Assembly (NCBI RefSeq): GCF_018603435.1
Contig: NZ_CP075682.1
Coordinates: forward strand, 1,178,001 to 1,242,000
Direction: 5' to 3'
Length of the DNA stretch: 64,000 nucleotides
Source: Chryseobacterium sp. ZHDP1
GTDB lineage: Bacteria > Bacteroidota > Bacteroidia > Flavobacteriales > Weeksellaceae
Shown: positions 33,258 through 42,510 of the stretch, piece by piece
How the letters are laid out: each line of letters opens with the position of its first letter
How positions within the stretch are numbered: the stretch's first letter is position 1
Notes under the pieces: model-generated
What the model was told of the DNA's origin: nothing
The model's input: only the letters and a program-made list of their open reading frames with translations
Databases searched by the model: none
Translations under genes and position numbers: made by a program

Positions 33258-33683
33258 TTAATTTTCGAGATAGGGTTTTAAACTTTCCTTCAAAATTCCG
33301 TTCCAGCCCTCCGTAAAAGATTCCCGTGAAAAATTTTCACCCAGATCGTTAAAAAGGTCAATATCTTCGTGAATAAGCTTTATTAAAGTTCCGTTTTCGT
33401 CGGGTTTCAATTCCCAGATTACGGTTGTTTTTTTATCTGATAACTCAGGATATGACCATGAATATTTTAGCTTTTCATTAGGAAAAATTTCTAAAATTTC
33501 TCCCTGATGATGATACTTTTTCTTTTCACCCGGTTCATAAAAGTTGAATATTTTGCCGGTTTGCAGTTCAAAATCAAAAATATCGAAATACCATACCTGC
33601 ATTTCAGCTTTATCGGTTAGTGCTTTCCAGACTTTATAAACCGGAGCATTTATTTTCTGCTCAACAATAATTGGATGACTCAT
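33258..33683 (-). CDS. SRPBCC/AHSA1-domain protein
   Basis: I start at ATG 33683 (MSHPIIVEQKINAPVYKVW, 141 residues); an ATG at 33713 adds ten polar residues. It is a single AHSA1-like START domain: APVYKVWKALTDKAEMQVWYF at the start, KYSWSYPELSDKKTTVIWEL in the sheet, and a C-terminal helix SFTEGWNGILKESLKPYL. Such proteins bind hydrophobic ligands. It is probably in one operon with the VOC gene. Confidence 0.87.
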   Translation of the reverse strand: MSHPIIVEQKINAPVYKVWKALTDKAEMQVWYFDIFDFELQTGKIFNFYEPGEKKKYHHQGEILEIFPNEKLKYSWSYPELSDKKTTVIWELKPDENGTLIKLIHEDIDLFNDLGENFSRESFTEGWNGILKESLKPYLEN

Positions 33684-33890
33684 ATTTCTGTTTTTTTTAT
33701 TGATTGAATGCAAAAATGATGAAAGTTTACTTTAGAATCATTTACTTAAGATGATTTTAAATTTAATCTCAAAAGTTACAAAAGAAAACTATAAGATGGA
33801 TATATAGCTCAATAAAATTTCTTAAAGAGTCGAAAACGGAAATTTTAAATATAGATGTGTATTTCAGATTATAAAATGATAAATTCACAT

Positions 33891-35594
33891 TTACAATAAA
33901 GATTTTACAATTCTTTTTCCTGCCGTATCGCAGAAATCAAGTCCGGAATAATCCGGATTTAAGCCTGCAATATATGGTACAGCCATGATGTACAGATCTT
34001 CTGTAACTCTTCCGTAATAATCCAGAGCCTGAAAATTATCATTAATATTCAATCCGTCCACGCGCAGATAATAATTGCCGGGTTCAGTTTGTACGATATT
34101 TCGGTTATCCTGTTCGAATTCATTTTTGCCTTTGTCCGGATCTTTAAATTTAATATACCCTGAACTTATGAATCTTCCGTTTTTCAGACCTTCAAAAGGA
34201 ATATTGTTGAACTGGACAGGCTGTTGACCAATAGCATCGATATAAAGTCTGTAATGATCTGATCTTTTGTTTCCTGTCTCATCTGTGTAATGATAAATTA
34301 TGCCTTCGTCGTCATGAGATTCGATATAGCTGTCTTCATCTACACTTACCAGATTCAGAATTCCTGCATCATAAATTGCCATAAGTTCTTTATATGAAGA
34401 CTGAGGAAGAGATGAAATGATAACGGAAATAAGAGGAAGCAAAGTTTTTCTTAATCTCATCATATCTTCAGCAGAAAAATGTTTCGCAGGATAATTAATC
34501 GCGTAGCTGAAAGCTGATAGAGTTTCTTTCCATGCGATAGTCTGATGTCTTTCTATTGATTTCTCGGCTTCTGCATATTCAGCTTTAAAAAGTTGAAAAC
34601 TGTCCAGTTTTTCTCTCAGTTCAAGCATTTTTTCAACAAATTCTTCAATGCTGAGATCTTTAATTTCCTGATAAAACTTTTCGTTTCTTTTTCTTAGTGG
34701 CTGCTTAAAATTAATATTGAATACATAATCCAGATCCACAAATCCGTTATTTTTCTGTTTATATTCATAGATTTCGTCATGAGACATGATCCAGCCTTCA
34801 GAATAAGGGCTTCCTTCAGAATGAAACCTTAAAGCCGGAAGAAATCCTCTTTTTGAAAATAAGGTAATCGAAAAATTTTTGCTTTCTTCGTTAATTTTAA
34901 ATTTCAGATCATTATTTTCCTCGATGTATTTTCCGTTTAATCTTGCCAGAGTTTTCACGGCATCTACTGCAGTAAGTGATGTTCCGCGAATTGCAACTGA
35001 ATGATCAGATGCAAAGGTAAATTTTGACGGAGGATAAGGAGAATCATACCATCCTTTGGTTCGGGATTCGTTTTCAGAAGACCATTGATGTCCGGTACAG
35101 ATAATGACTTTAGAAACTTTATGAATTTCACCGGATTCTGTAATCACATTAAAAAAATCATCATTTTTCCTGTCGATATCTACAATTTTTGTGTTTTTGA
35201 AAACTTTTACTACAATATTGAGTTTATTGGCGGTTTTTAATAAAATATTAAACTGGTCTTCCAGATAATTTCCCAAAAGAAGTCTGGGGATTACTTTATA
35301 TTCATTGATATTTCCATTGTCTCCGCCGGCAAAATCGGGATAGTCTTTCAGATCTTTTCTCAGGACAAAATCTGTAAAAGAGTGCGGAAGTTCCGGAAGT
35401 TCGTTTGCTGATACGTTGGCGACATGTTCTACATTAGCTCCGTAATGGCTGTAAGGCATACCGGATCCTAAAGTTTCATTTTTTTCGAAAATATAAAGTT
35501 CTTTGGGATAAACCTTTTCGGCAATCAGGTGTTTTACGACAAATAAAGCTGCAGGTCCTCCGCCGATAAGGGCAATACTGTTGATGGTATTCAT
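33891..35594 (-). CDS. FAD/NAD(P)-binding protein
   Basis: The 567-residue protein begins with a dinucleotide-binding Rossmann motif IALIGGGPAALFVVKHL (Gly10-12) and has a second nucleotide motif around VIICTGHQWSS. This is the layout of the FAD-NAD(P)-binding family (NAD_binding_9). Middle segments HYGANVEHVANVSANELP and FSKRGFLPALRFHSEGSPY are typical of that group. It is probably a cytoplasmic oxidoreductase; the substrate is unknown. It is separated from DUF2383 by a terminator, so it is probably transcribed alone. Confidence 0.85.
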   Translation of the reverse strand: MNTINSIALIGGGPAALFVVKHLIAEKVYPKELYIFEKNETLGSGMPYSHYGANVEHVANVSANELPELPHSFTDFVLRKDLKDYPDFAGGDNGNINEYKVIPRLLLGNYLEDQFNILLKTANKLNIVVKVFKNTKIVDIDRKNDDFFNVITESGEIHKVSKVIICTGHQWSSENESRTKGWYDSPYPPSKFTFASDHSVAIRGTSLTAVDAVKTLARLNGKYIEENNDLKFKINEESKNFSITLFSKRGFLPALRFHSEGSPYSEGWIMSHDEIYEYKQKNNGFVDLDYVFNINFKQPLRKRNEKFYQEIKDLSIEEFVEKMLELREKLDSFQLFKAEYAEAEKSIERHQTIAWKETLSAFSYAINYPAKHFSAEDMMRLRKTLLPLISVIISSLPQSSYKELMAIYDAGILNLVSVDEDSYIESHDDEGIIYHYTDETGNKRSDHYRLYIDAIGQQPVQFNNIPFEGLKNGRFISSGYIKFKDPDKGKNEFEQDNRNIVQTEPGNYYLRVDGLNINDNFQALDYYGRVTEDLYIMAVPYIAGLNPDYSGLDFCDTAGKRIVKSLL

Positions 35595-35620
35595 GGGTAA
35601 TTTAATTTTTAAAATTTACC

Positions 35621-35648
35621 ACAAAAAAGAGAGCTAAAAAACTCTCTT
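35621..35648 (-). terminator. intrinsic terminator of the DUF2383 gene
   Basis: AAGAGAG (35627-35633) and CTCTCTT (35642-35648) pair around an A-rich loop. On minus a T6 run follows. Confidence 0.8.
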
Positions 35649-35669
35649 CTTTGGATGGTAATGTATGTA

Positions 35670-36119
35670 TTAATTTCTTTCTTCAAGATTTTCAAATTTG
35701 GAATAGGAAGATTTCAGGTGATGAAGCTGATCCGATACCAGTGTGGAACATTCAGGAGAAAGATCTCCACTGTCCAGTGCATCCTGATAAGCATCGATGG
35801 CTGCTTTTTCTCCGAAAACAACATTTTCTAAAGTAGACTCATCTTTATTTGCTGAAAATGCATTTTTCACATCTATCCACGCTCTGTGGAAAGCTCCTGC
35901 TGTACTTGTGGTGTTGTCTGCTTCTCCTCCGTGTTCATTGATATGTCTTATCAGATCATTTTTCATAATCTGAGACTGAGAAACCATATTGTCGTAGTCA
36001 CTTCTTAATGCAGAATGGGTGTCCCATACTTTGTCTTCTACTTTTGAAAATCCTTCAATTCTGTCATTGGTAATGTTCAGTAAATCGTTTAATACTGCTA
36101 CATTTTTTTCGTTGTTCAT
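35670..36119 (-). CDS. DUF2383 (PA2169-type) ferritin-like four-helix protein
   Basis: The 149-residue all-helical protein starts NVAVLNDLLNITNDRIEGF and has the DUF2383/PA2169 spacing of Glu and His (LIRHINEHGGEADN, FGEKAAIDAYQDALDS). It belongs to the ferritin-like four-helix group found in stress-induced clusters; its function is not known. No signal peptide is present. It has its own terminator. Confidence 0.87.
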   Translation of the reverse strand: MNNEKNVAVLNDLLNITNDRIEGFSKVEDKVWDTHSALRSDYDNMVSQSQIMKNDLIRHINEHGGEADNTTSTAGAFHRAWIDVKNAFSANKDESTLENVVFGEKAAIDAYQDALDSGDLSPECSTLVSDQLHHLKSSYSKFENLEERN

Positions 36120-36737
36120 ATTAAATTTTTTATTTGGTGTCCTTCATACTTTACAATAAATATGCCTTTTATGAATTAAATTTCTTTATTTACGTTTCAG
36201 GCTGAAAAAGAATCAATTAATTTACAGTTTATAGGTAAGCTCAAATTTCTATTTAATAATCTTGGTCTTTTGTGATTTTGATCTTCAAGAAATAAAGTAA
36301 ATTTTATAATGCCATCATTTAAGTTTACATTCACTGCTCTGTTGTTTTTTTAACGGTTTGCCTAATTTAAAATTAAATATTACTCAGTTTTTAATGAAAA
36401 TTTTAAAATTCATTTTCATTGTAATAACTACATTAATTATTTAGCTTATTAAATTAAATACCTGAACAACAGTGTTTTATTCATTTGTTAAGTAAATGTA
36501 GGGTAACGAAATTTGGATTACAAATGGATCACGAAGTAGTTTTGCTTCATCAAAAACACATTCCACAAAATTTTTCACAAAGCCATTGCTGATGTATTTT
36601 AATTATCAACAGTTAATGGATATATACTTCATCTGTTCACTAATGAGCAAATTGGTATAGGAACTACATTCAAATGTTCTCTGCTTACTTTTTAAGTTTT
36701 ATGAACGAGATAAAAATGATGATAAATAACAAACAAA
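36120..36737. other. long AT-rich intergenic region before the surface-protein island
   Basis: Over 600 bases between a minus-strand and a plus-strand gene with no convincing frame or RNA. It probably holds the promoter of the beta-helix genes, but I cannot place it. The length and low GC mark the left edge of the accessory block. Confidence 0.5.
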
Positions 36738-38375
36738 ATGATGAACCCAATTTTTTTTAAGCACAAAAAAATTCTGAAAAAAATGTACGGAATTTTTTTA
36801 TCAGTGATTTTCATTCTTTCTTTTGATCAGATTTCAGCCGCTGAAATTTATGTTTCCACAACAGGAAATAATTCGAATACCGGAACAAGCTGGAATAGTC
36901 CAAAAGGAGTTACCTTTCTGCAAACATTATCTGGTACTACCGTTTCTGCCAATACTACGATCTACTTAAAAGCCGGAACGTACAATTACAGCGCTGTTAA
37001 TGCAATATCTGCAGCAACGGGATTCAGATTAATAGGCGGTTTTCCTGCAACGGCTACAGGAACGGACATTACAGGTTACAATCCATTGGCGAATCAGACC
37101 AATATTAAATTCTCGGGAGCCGGAACCTCCACGCCTTACGAATTCCTGAATGCTACAGGTTCCGTCAACAGTATGCTGATAAAGGGAATCCGTTTTGAAG
37201 GAGAAGGAAATTTAACCGCGGGAGGCTTTTCTCATGTAATTTATTACGGGACTTTGGGTTCACTCATTACGATTGACCTTCAGGTAATGGATTGTGAATT
37301 TTTCCATTTTGGAAATTTTACCAATGGACAGGGATGGCAGCCATTCTGGACACAGGACGACGGAAATTATACTTTTACCAACTGCTATTTCCACGACAAT
37401 GGCGCAGCAAATGACGGAGCAGCCATTGATATTTTGGGAGGAACAGGAACTACACTTAGTGTTAATGGTTGTACATTTACCAATAATAAAAGTAACACCG
37501 GTCAACAAGGCGGTGGCGGTGCTGTGGCAAGTGTTGCAGATACAACCACTATTACCAACAGTTCATTTTGTGGGAACAGTACACCCAGCGGTGCAGGAGG
37601 TGCTTTGGGAAACGGAGCGGGCACAGGAGTTTCGGCGGGTAACTGGACCGTTATCAACTGTACTTTCAGTAACAATACATCAGGAGCTTACACGGGAGGA
37701 GCATTTTGTCTGAATCCGGGACCTACGGGAAGCGGTATAAATACTCTTACCATGAGTGGCTGTAATTTTTACAGTAATTCGGAAACGAGCTGCTGTTCAG
37801 GAGGCGGAGCATTGTCTTTGGATGCAGGTTATCTTACGACTTCTATTACCAACTGTAATTTTTACAACAATAGCATTACTACTGGTTCTTCACCGTCAGG
37901 AGGAGGAAATCAGGGCGGAGGAGCTATTCTTTTTACAGGACAATCACTGCTGAAAATCATCAATATCAGCAATTGTGTATTTGACAGTAATGCGGTTCCT
38001 TCTACAAGTTACGGAGGCGCTATTTTCCTGAGCAATATTTTCGGAGGAAGCATTGATACCAATATTACTCTTAGTAATGTAACTTTTATAAATAATAAAT
38101 TAGGAACCTCTACTGTTACCGCAGGTTGTGACATCGGTATTTATGCAGGTTCAGCGGGTAGCGGCAAATACAGCATTGCCAACAGCAGGATGCAGCTGCC
38201 TGCTGCCAACTCTTATCGCTCGTACGCATTTTTTACGGCAACAGCTAATAACTACACTTTTGGTACGGGGAATGTATTTGGTAATATTTCCGGAGGGCTG
38301 AATGCACCTACTTTCAGTTGTCCTTCAAAGATTACCTATTGTGTGGCAGGATCTTTTGCCCCCATCTTAAATTAA
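36738..38375 (+). CDS. right-handed beta-helix surface protein with Pmp-like repeats
   Basis: The 545-residue protein has an N-terminal signal-like helix (MYGIFLSVIFILSF, residues 16-29) and then IYVSTTGNNSNTGTSWNSPKG, a common start of Bacteroidota beta-helix proteins. Its repeats alternate F-x-x-N and GGA motifs (TFSNNTSG, YTGGAF, NFYNNS, GGGAILF, YGGAIFL) as in chlamydial polymorphic outer-membrane proteins. Many Cys and Gly/Ser/Thr/Asn residues fit a stacked helix. It ends at SCPSKITYC plus 15 residues, where its paralog continues with further domains. It is an adhesin or surface coat candidate. No T9SS C-terminal domain is seen. Confidence 0.82.
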   Translation: MMNPIFFKHKKILKKMYGIFLSVIFILSFDQISAAEIYVSTTGNNSNTGTSWNSPKGVTFLQTLSGTTVSANTTIYLKAGTYNYSAVNAISAATGFRLIGGFPATATGTDITGYNPLANQTNIKFSGAGTSTPYEFLNATGSVNSMLIKGIRFEGEGNLTAGGFSHVIYYGTLGSLITIDLQVMDCEFFHFGNFTNGQGWQPFWTQDDGNYTFTNCYFHDNGAANDGAAIDILGGTGTTLSVNGCTFTNNKSNTGQQGGGGAVASVADTTTITNSSFCGNSTPSGAGGALGNGAGTGVSAGNWTVINCTFSNNTSGAYTGGAFCLNPGPTGSGINTLTMSGCNFYSNSETSCCSGGGALSLDAGYLTTSITNCNFYNNSITTGSSPSGGGNQGGGAILFTGQSLLKIINISNCVFDSNAVPSTSYGGAIFLSNIFGGSIDTNITLSNVTFINNKLGTSTVTAGCDIGIYAGSAGSGKYSIANSRMQLPAANSYRSYAFFTATANNYTFGTGNVFGNISGGLNAPTFSCPSKITYCVAGSFAPILN

Positions 38376-38410
38376 GATCCAAAGATTTATTATTTACAAA
38401 TTTCAACGTT

Positions 38411-40786
38411 ATGAAAAGTAATTTATTCAATATATACAAAAGAATATCCGGACTTTCTGTATTCCTAATATTCTTTATTTTTTCACAAAATTTAGCTGCA
38501 CAGGTTTTTCTGGACATCGCCAACAGAGGTGCCGGAACCGGTGTCAACTGGAATAATGCCAAGTCATTTAGCTCTTATTTCGGAAGCCTTTCTTCAGGTA
38601 CTATTCCGGCGAACACTAAAGTCTATATAAAAGCAAATACGGGTTACACCTATTTGGGAGGATCTTCAGCACCGGTTATCAGGGTAAGTCCGGGTGTGCT
38701 TATACAGGGAGGTTTTCCTGCAACGGCTACAGGTAATGATCTTTCGGGATATAATCCGGTAATTAATACGACGCGTATTACGATTACAGGAGGCACAGCC
38801 TATCAGTTATTCGGGCAAACCAATATGGCGGGTACAGAATCTGCCGAAATAAAAGGTCTGGATATAACGGCAAGTTCCACAACGTGTGCGTGGGTCTATG
38901 TAACGGGAAATAATGGCTTTTCGGCAGGTGGCGGAGGAACCATCAATTTTACAGATCTTTATGTACACGACATGTGTGCTATTGCTTTCGATTTTCTTAC
39001 CACTGTAGCCGGTAGTAAAGCAGTATTTAATAACTGTTTACTGAAAAATCTGAGTACCGGGAGTTTTGCTTCTGCAATTTATGCCAATACCAATACGACT
39101 TCCATTTCGTTTAATGACAGTTCTGTGGTAGGATGTTCCAATACTTCATCTGTAGGCAGTGGAGGCGGAATTACCACAATGGGAGATTTTACGGCTACCA
39201 ACAGCAGCTTTTGCGGAAATACCTCACAATGGGGAGGTGGTGCCATACAGATTGGCTATAGCAGTTATTTTGCTACAGCTAATTTTACAGGATGTACATT
39301 TAGTAATAATATAGTTACCAGCGTTGGTTTTGGAGGTGCCATATTAAACTCAAACGGCTATGTTACCCTTAACAATTGTAATTTCTATGGAAATAAAGCT
39401 TATGGCGGAGGTGCATATGGCAGCAGCAGCGGAGTGGGAAATACTCTTACGGTAAATAATTGTGTTTTCTACAACAACGGTTCTCCGTATACTCTTGATG
39501 TAAGCAATGCCAATATTCAGGGAGGTGGTGCTATTTATACTTATCCAAACTCTGGTCTTACCAGCATCAGCAACAGTAAATTTGTCAGCAATTATACAAA
39601 CGGCAGTTTAGGTGGCGCAATATTCATGGTGAACTCAGGAGGTACTACAAGTGCTGCAAGCACCATTACGGGATGCCTGTTCTATGGCAATAATGTTGGA
39701 GGCAATACAACATCCGGACCGGCTTGTTTTCCGGCAGGCAACGGAAATACTGCGGCAGATATCGCGTTATACAGTGGAAGCCAATTTGGAACTCACGGGA
39801 CTTTAACGCTGACTAATAATCAATTACAGTTATCCGGTATTAATAGTTATTTAAGTCATGAATATTTTCCCAGAACTACAGCTCCGGTAAATACAAATTA
39901 CATAAATGGCGGAGGCAACACTTTCAGTAATACGAACAACGGCGGTGTCGTTTCTCCTTCTTTTAACTGTCCCGCAACGATAACGATCCCATGTCTGGCA
40001 AGTGACGATCCGAGTCCGGCATTAAGTACTTATAGTATAAGCAATACCTGTCCTGCAGCTGTGGTAAATTTAACAACAATTACAGCGGGCAATCAGAATG
40101 CGGATGTTACCTTAACCTGGCACACCGGCTCCACAGCTACGGATGCCAATAAAGTGACAACACCGGATGCCGTAAATCAGGGAGGAATTTATTATGCAGC
40201 ATTTTATGATGCGGCAAACGGATGCTACAGTACCACTTCTGCTCCCGTTACTGTAAGTATTAACGGCTGTACTGTGATATCCAACATTTGTCCTGCTGTT
40301 ACTGTTAATCTTACGGCACTGGTACAAAGTGGTAATCTTCCGGTAACGTGGCATACGGGAACTCCGGCTACGGACTCTAACAAAATCGCCAGTCCTGACG
40401 CAGTTTCTGTTTCCGGAACGTATTATGCTGCATTTTATGATGCTGCAGGAGGATGTTACAGTCCTACGGTAAGTGTTCCGGTACAGATAATTACTTGTCC
40501 TTCCTATTGTACCCAGCCTGCGGCAATCGGGACACCGGACTATTCATATTCACTGATAGGGATCTCAACATATCTTACAAAATCTTCTGATTTTCCAGAT
40601 GCGGTTTCCAACGGTTTTATAGCATTGGAGTCTAAAGACAAAGGCTTTGTTATTACAAGAGTAGCCAATGAAAACGCCATCGTTAATCCTAAGGAAGGAA
40701 TGATTATTTATGATATCGCAGCCAATTGCGTGAAGTTATATAACGGCACTGTCTGGAACTGTATTGTAAGAAGCTGCAATAATTAA
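38411..40786 (+). CDS. beta-helix surface protein with Ig-like repeats and C-terminal module
   Basis: The start is ATG 38411, opening a signal peptide ending NLAA before Gln; a longer in-frame start at 38318 would overlap the upstream gene. The 791 residues are a beta-helix region (about 30-550, GGAI and F-x-N repeats), two related 70-residue units (TLTWHTGSTATD and PVTWHTGTPATD, each with YYAAFYDAA), and a tail NPKEGMIIYDIAANCVKLYNGTVWNC. That tail is a recurrent Bacteroidota surface-protein module. It is a paralog of the upstream gene with extra domains, and probably in one operon with it. Confidence 0.83.
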   Translation: MKSNLFNIYKRISGLSVFLIFFIFSQNLAAQVFLDIANRGAGTGVNWNNAKSFSSYFGSLSSGTIPANTKVYIKANTGYTYLGGSSAPVIRVSPGVLIQGGFPATATGNDLSGYNPVINTTRITITGGTAYQLFGQTNMAGTESAEIKGLDITASSTTCAWVYVTGNNGFSAGGGGTINFTDLYVHDMCAIAFDFLTTVAGSKAVFNNCLLKNLSTGSFASAIYANTNTTSISFNDSSVVGCSNTSSVGSGGGITTMGDFTATNSSFCGNTSQWGGGAIQIGYSSYFATANFTGCTFSNNIVTSVGFGGAILNSNGYVTLNNCNFYGNKAYGGGAYGSSSGVGNTLTVNNCVFYNNGSPYTLDVSNANIQGGGAIYTYPNSGLTSISNSKFVSNYTNGSLGGAIFMVNSGGTTSAASTITGCLFYGNNVGGNTTSGPACFPAGNGNTAADIALYSGSQFGTHGTLTLTNNQLQLSGINSYLSHEYFPRTTAPVNTNYINGGGNTFSNTNNGGVVSPSFNCPATITIPCLASDDPSPALSTYSISNTCPAAVVNLTTITAGNQNADVTLTWHTGSTATDANKVTTPDAVNQGGIYYAAFYDAANGCYSTTSAPVTVSINGCTVISNICPAVTVNLTALVQSGNLPVTWHTGTPATDSNKIASPDAVSVSGTYYAAFYDAAGGCYSPTVSVPVQIITCPSYCTQPAAIGTPDYSYSLIGISTYLTKSSDFPDAVSNGFIALESKDKGFVITRVANENAIVNPKEGMIIYDIAANCVKLYNGTVWNCIVRSCNN

Positions 40787-40810
40787 AAACAACAATTAAA
40801 ATTGGAAATA

Positions 40811-41329
40811 ATGAAAAATAAAGCATATATATTATTCTTCTTTTTTTGGATATTCAGTGTATCCCATGCGCAGATTGCTGTTGCAAAAACCAATGTAAAC
40901 GGAAGCAGTACTTTACTGGATTTTGAAGATTCTGCTTCCAATACACGAGCGATTATATTACCTGCCGTAAACAGCGCTCCAACGGGTTTAACATCCAATA
41001 ATAACGGGACTTTTATTTTTGATAAAAGTGATTTAAAATTGAAGATGTTTGAAAATGGTGTGTGGAAAAACCTTTCTGATGCCGGAAATGCTTCCGGAGC
41101 AACTTCAAACAGCGGATCAGAATTGGGACAGGGAATAACGATCGGTGCACCTTTCAGTAATGCAAAAGGAGTTTTGGTACTGGAATCATCGGATAAGGCA
41201 ATGATTCTCCCTAAAATAAACAATCCGCATATTAATGTAAAGTCACCCCATGTCGGAACAATGTGTTATGATACGGTAAGCAAATCTTTAGCGGTATTTG
41301 ACGGTCTGAAATGGAATTACTGGAAATAA
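40811..41329 (+). CDS. small secreted protein with two surface-protein tail modules
   Basis: From ATG 40811 the product is 172 residues with a signal peptide ending SHA before Gln. It has two copies of a 55-residue unit: LLDFEDSASNTRAIILPAV to KLKMFENGVWKNL, and LVLESSDKAMILPKI to LAVFDGLKWNYW. This unit is also the C-terminus of the large beta-helix protein just upstream. A TTG at 40802 would add three residues. It lies 24 bases after the beta-helix gene, so it should be co-expressed. Confidence 0.78.
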   Translation: MKNKAYILFFFFWIFSVSHAQIAVAKTNVNGSSTLLDFEDSASNTRAIILPAVNSAPTGLTSNNNGTFIFDKSDLKLKMFENGVWKNLSDAGNASGATSNSGSELGQGITIGAPFSNAKGVLVLESSDKAMILPKINNPHINVKSPHVGTMCYDTVSKSLAVFDGLKWNYWK

Positions 41330-41421
41330 AGAATTCTAAAAACACGATATGATACTCCGGACAAAAATTTACTGTATTTCATTTTCATTCATACAACGGA
41401 AATAAAAAAAATCAGCTTATT

Positions 41422-41880
41422 ATGAAGTTAAAAAAAATTCACATGGGATCACTTTTAAAAGAAAGAGTGGAAGAAAGTGATCTGGATATGGCAAGAATTG
41501 CGAAGTTCTTTAAATGCAGTGAAGAAGAAATACAGGAACATTTTGAAAGGAGAGATCTCTATTGTGAGGATCTGCTGAAATGGTCTAAATTACTGGAATA
41601 TGATTTTTTCAGGATTTATACACAGCATCTTATATTATACGCTCCTCAGAGAAACGTAAATTATAATAAAGTCACCGCCAAAAAGTCTTCCTTACCGCAA
41701 TTCCGGAAAAATATCTATACCAAAGAAATTATTGAATTTATTCTGGAAAAAATCAACAAAGGAAAAATGTCTAAAAATGAAGTTATAGAACACTATAACA
41801 TTCCTAAGACTACATTATATAAATGGATTTATAAACACGAGAAAAGTCTCATTAAAAAAAACGATCCTCCATCACTATAA
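41422..41880 (+). CDS. double helix-turn-helix protein of a Chryseobacterium-type cluster
   Basis: The 152-residue basic protein has two HTH-like parts. The N-terminal one (about 10-60) is DLDMARIAKFFKCSEEEIQEHF, resembling a phage-repressor HTH. The C-terminal one (about 115-140) is KNEVIEHYNIPKTTLYKWIYKHE, like the HTH of IS3-type OrfA. It has no nuclease domain, so it is a regulator or transposase-derived binder rather than a transposase. I recall close relatives in many Chryseobacterium genomes, with no known role. Confidence 0.72.
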   Translation: MKLKKIHMGSLLKERVEESDLDMARIAKFFKCSEEEIQEHFERRDLYCEDLLKWSKLLEYDFFRIYTQHLILYAPQRNVNYNKVTAKKSSLPQFRKNIYTKEIIEFILEKINKGKMSKNEVIEHYNIPKTTLYKWIYKHEKSLIKKNDPPSL

Positions 41881-41884
41881 AGCA

Positions 41885-42127
41885 ATGAGAAATAAAAATA
41901 CAGAAAATACAAACCGGCAAGAGCTGAAGGGAAAAAACAAACAGGAAATCATTCATATTCTTGGAGAAAAAGATTCCGAATATTCCGAACAAGACCTGTG
42001 GATTTATGTGGAAAGAAAAAAAATAATGAAGAAAGTTCTGTATGTGTATTTTGAAAATGAAAAGGTAAGTTTTACAGTAGAAAGATATTATTATTGGTAT
42101 GAAAGAATTAAAAAAACCAAATTATAA
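41885..42127 (+). CDS. small conserved-looking protein in the HTH cluster
   Basis: The 80-residue protein is charged: KGKNKQEIIHILGEKDSEYSE, then LWIYVERKKIMKKVLYVYF, then a basic end. The middle resembles the two-strand core of SmpA/BamE-like units but lacks a lipoprotein signal. It starts four bases after the preceding stop and its end overlaps the next gene by 29 bases, so translation should be coupled. Function unknown. Confidence 0.6.
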   Translation: MRNKNTENTNRQELKGKNKQEIIHILGEKDSEYSEQDLWIYVERKKIMKKVLYVYFENEKVSFTVERYYYWYERIKKTKL

Positions 42128-42425
42128 AAGAATTTACAATGATCTGTTGTCAGAAAAATATCCCGAAAAAAAAGAAAAATGTGTACAGATACTTTCCAAA
42201 AAGTATCTGTCTTTTGTAGACATTATGAACCTGAATGACCTTATATTTGGGAACAGCAATGAAGACTTTAATCATAAGCATCGTTCTTATGACCGAAAAA
42301 CAATATTCGAAATTCTGCAATATCAAAAGATCAATAACCTCAACAATACCCAGCTTGCCAGTCATTTTAAAATGAGCAGAAATACCATTACCAAATGGAA
42401 AAAAATATTTATTAATCAGTCATGA
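42099..42425 (+). CDS. single HTH protein of the same cluster
   Basis: The 108-residue basic protein starts MKELKKPNYKRIYNDLLSEK. Its HTH lies near the end: NNTQLASHFKMSRNTITKWKKIF (residues 80-102). A middle KHRSYDRKTIFEILQYQK matches relatives I recall from Chryseobacterium that sit next to the 152-residue type. It is probably a DNA-binding partner of the first gene. It overlaps the 80-residue gene by 29 bases in another frame. Confidence 0.7.
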   Translation: MKELKKPNYKRIYNDLLSEKYPEKKEKCVQILSKKYLSFVDIMNLNDLIFGNSNEDFNHKHRSYDRKTIFEILQYQKINNLNNTQLASHFKMSRNTITKWKKIFINQS

Positions 42426-42510
42426 GATGATACACATCAATTTCTCAATAAGTTATTCTAATGATTAATTAAAAAAATATCTAAATTTTCTTATTTTTAT
42501 TGAAAAAATA

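Noticed and set aside
37294..37713. 139-residue plus-strand frame inside the beta-helix gene
   Set aside because: It is another frame of Gly/Thr/Asn-repeat coding DNA; the beta-helix frame carries the repeats and signal peptide.
38318..38410. Longer start of the second beta-helix gene
   Set aside because: It would overlap the first beta-helix gene by 58 bases and hide the signal peptide, which begins at 38411.
36738..40786. Type IX secretion C-terminal sorting domain in the beta-helix proteins
   Set aside because: Neither protein ends in the typical beta-sandwich with a final KLxxK or basic-hydrophobic tail; the ends are FAPILN and RSCNN.
41422..42425. HTH cluster considered as an insertion sequence
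   Set aside because: There is no DDE or HUH catalytic domain and no terminal inverted repeats were seen around it.
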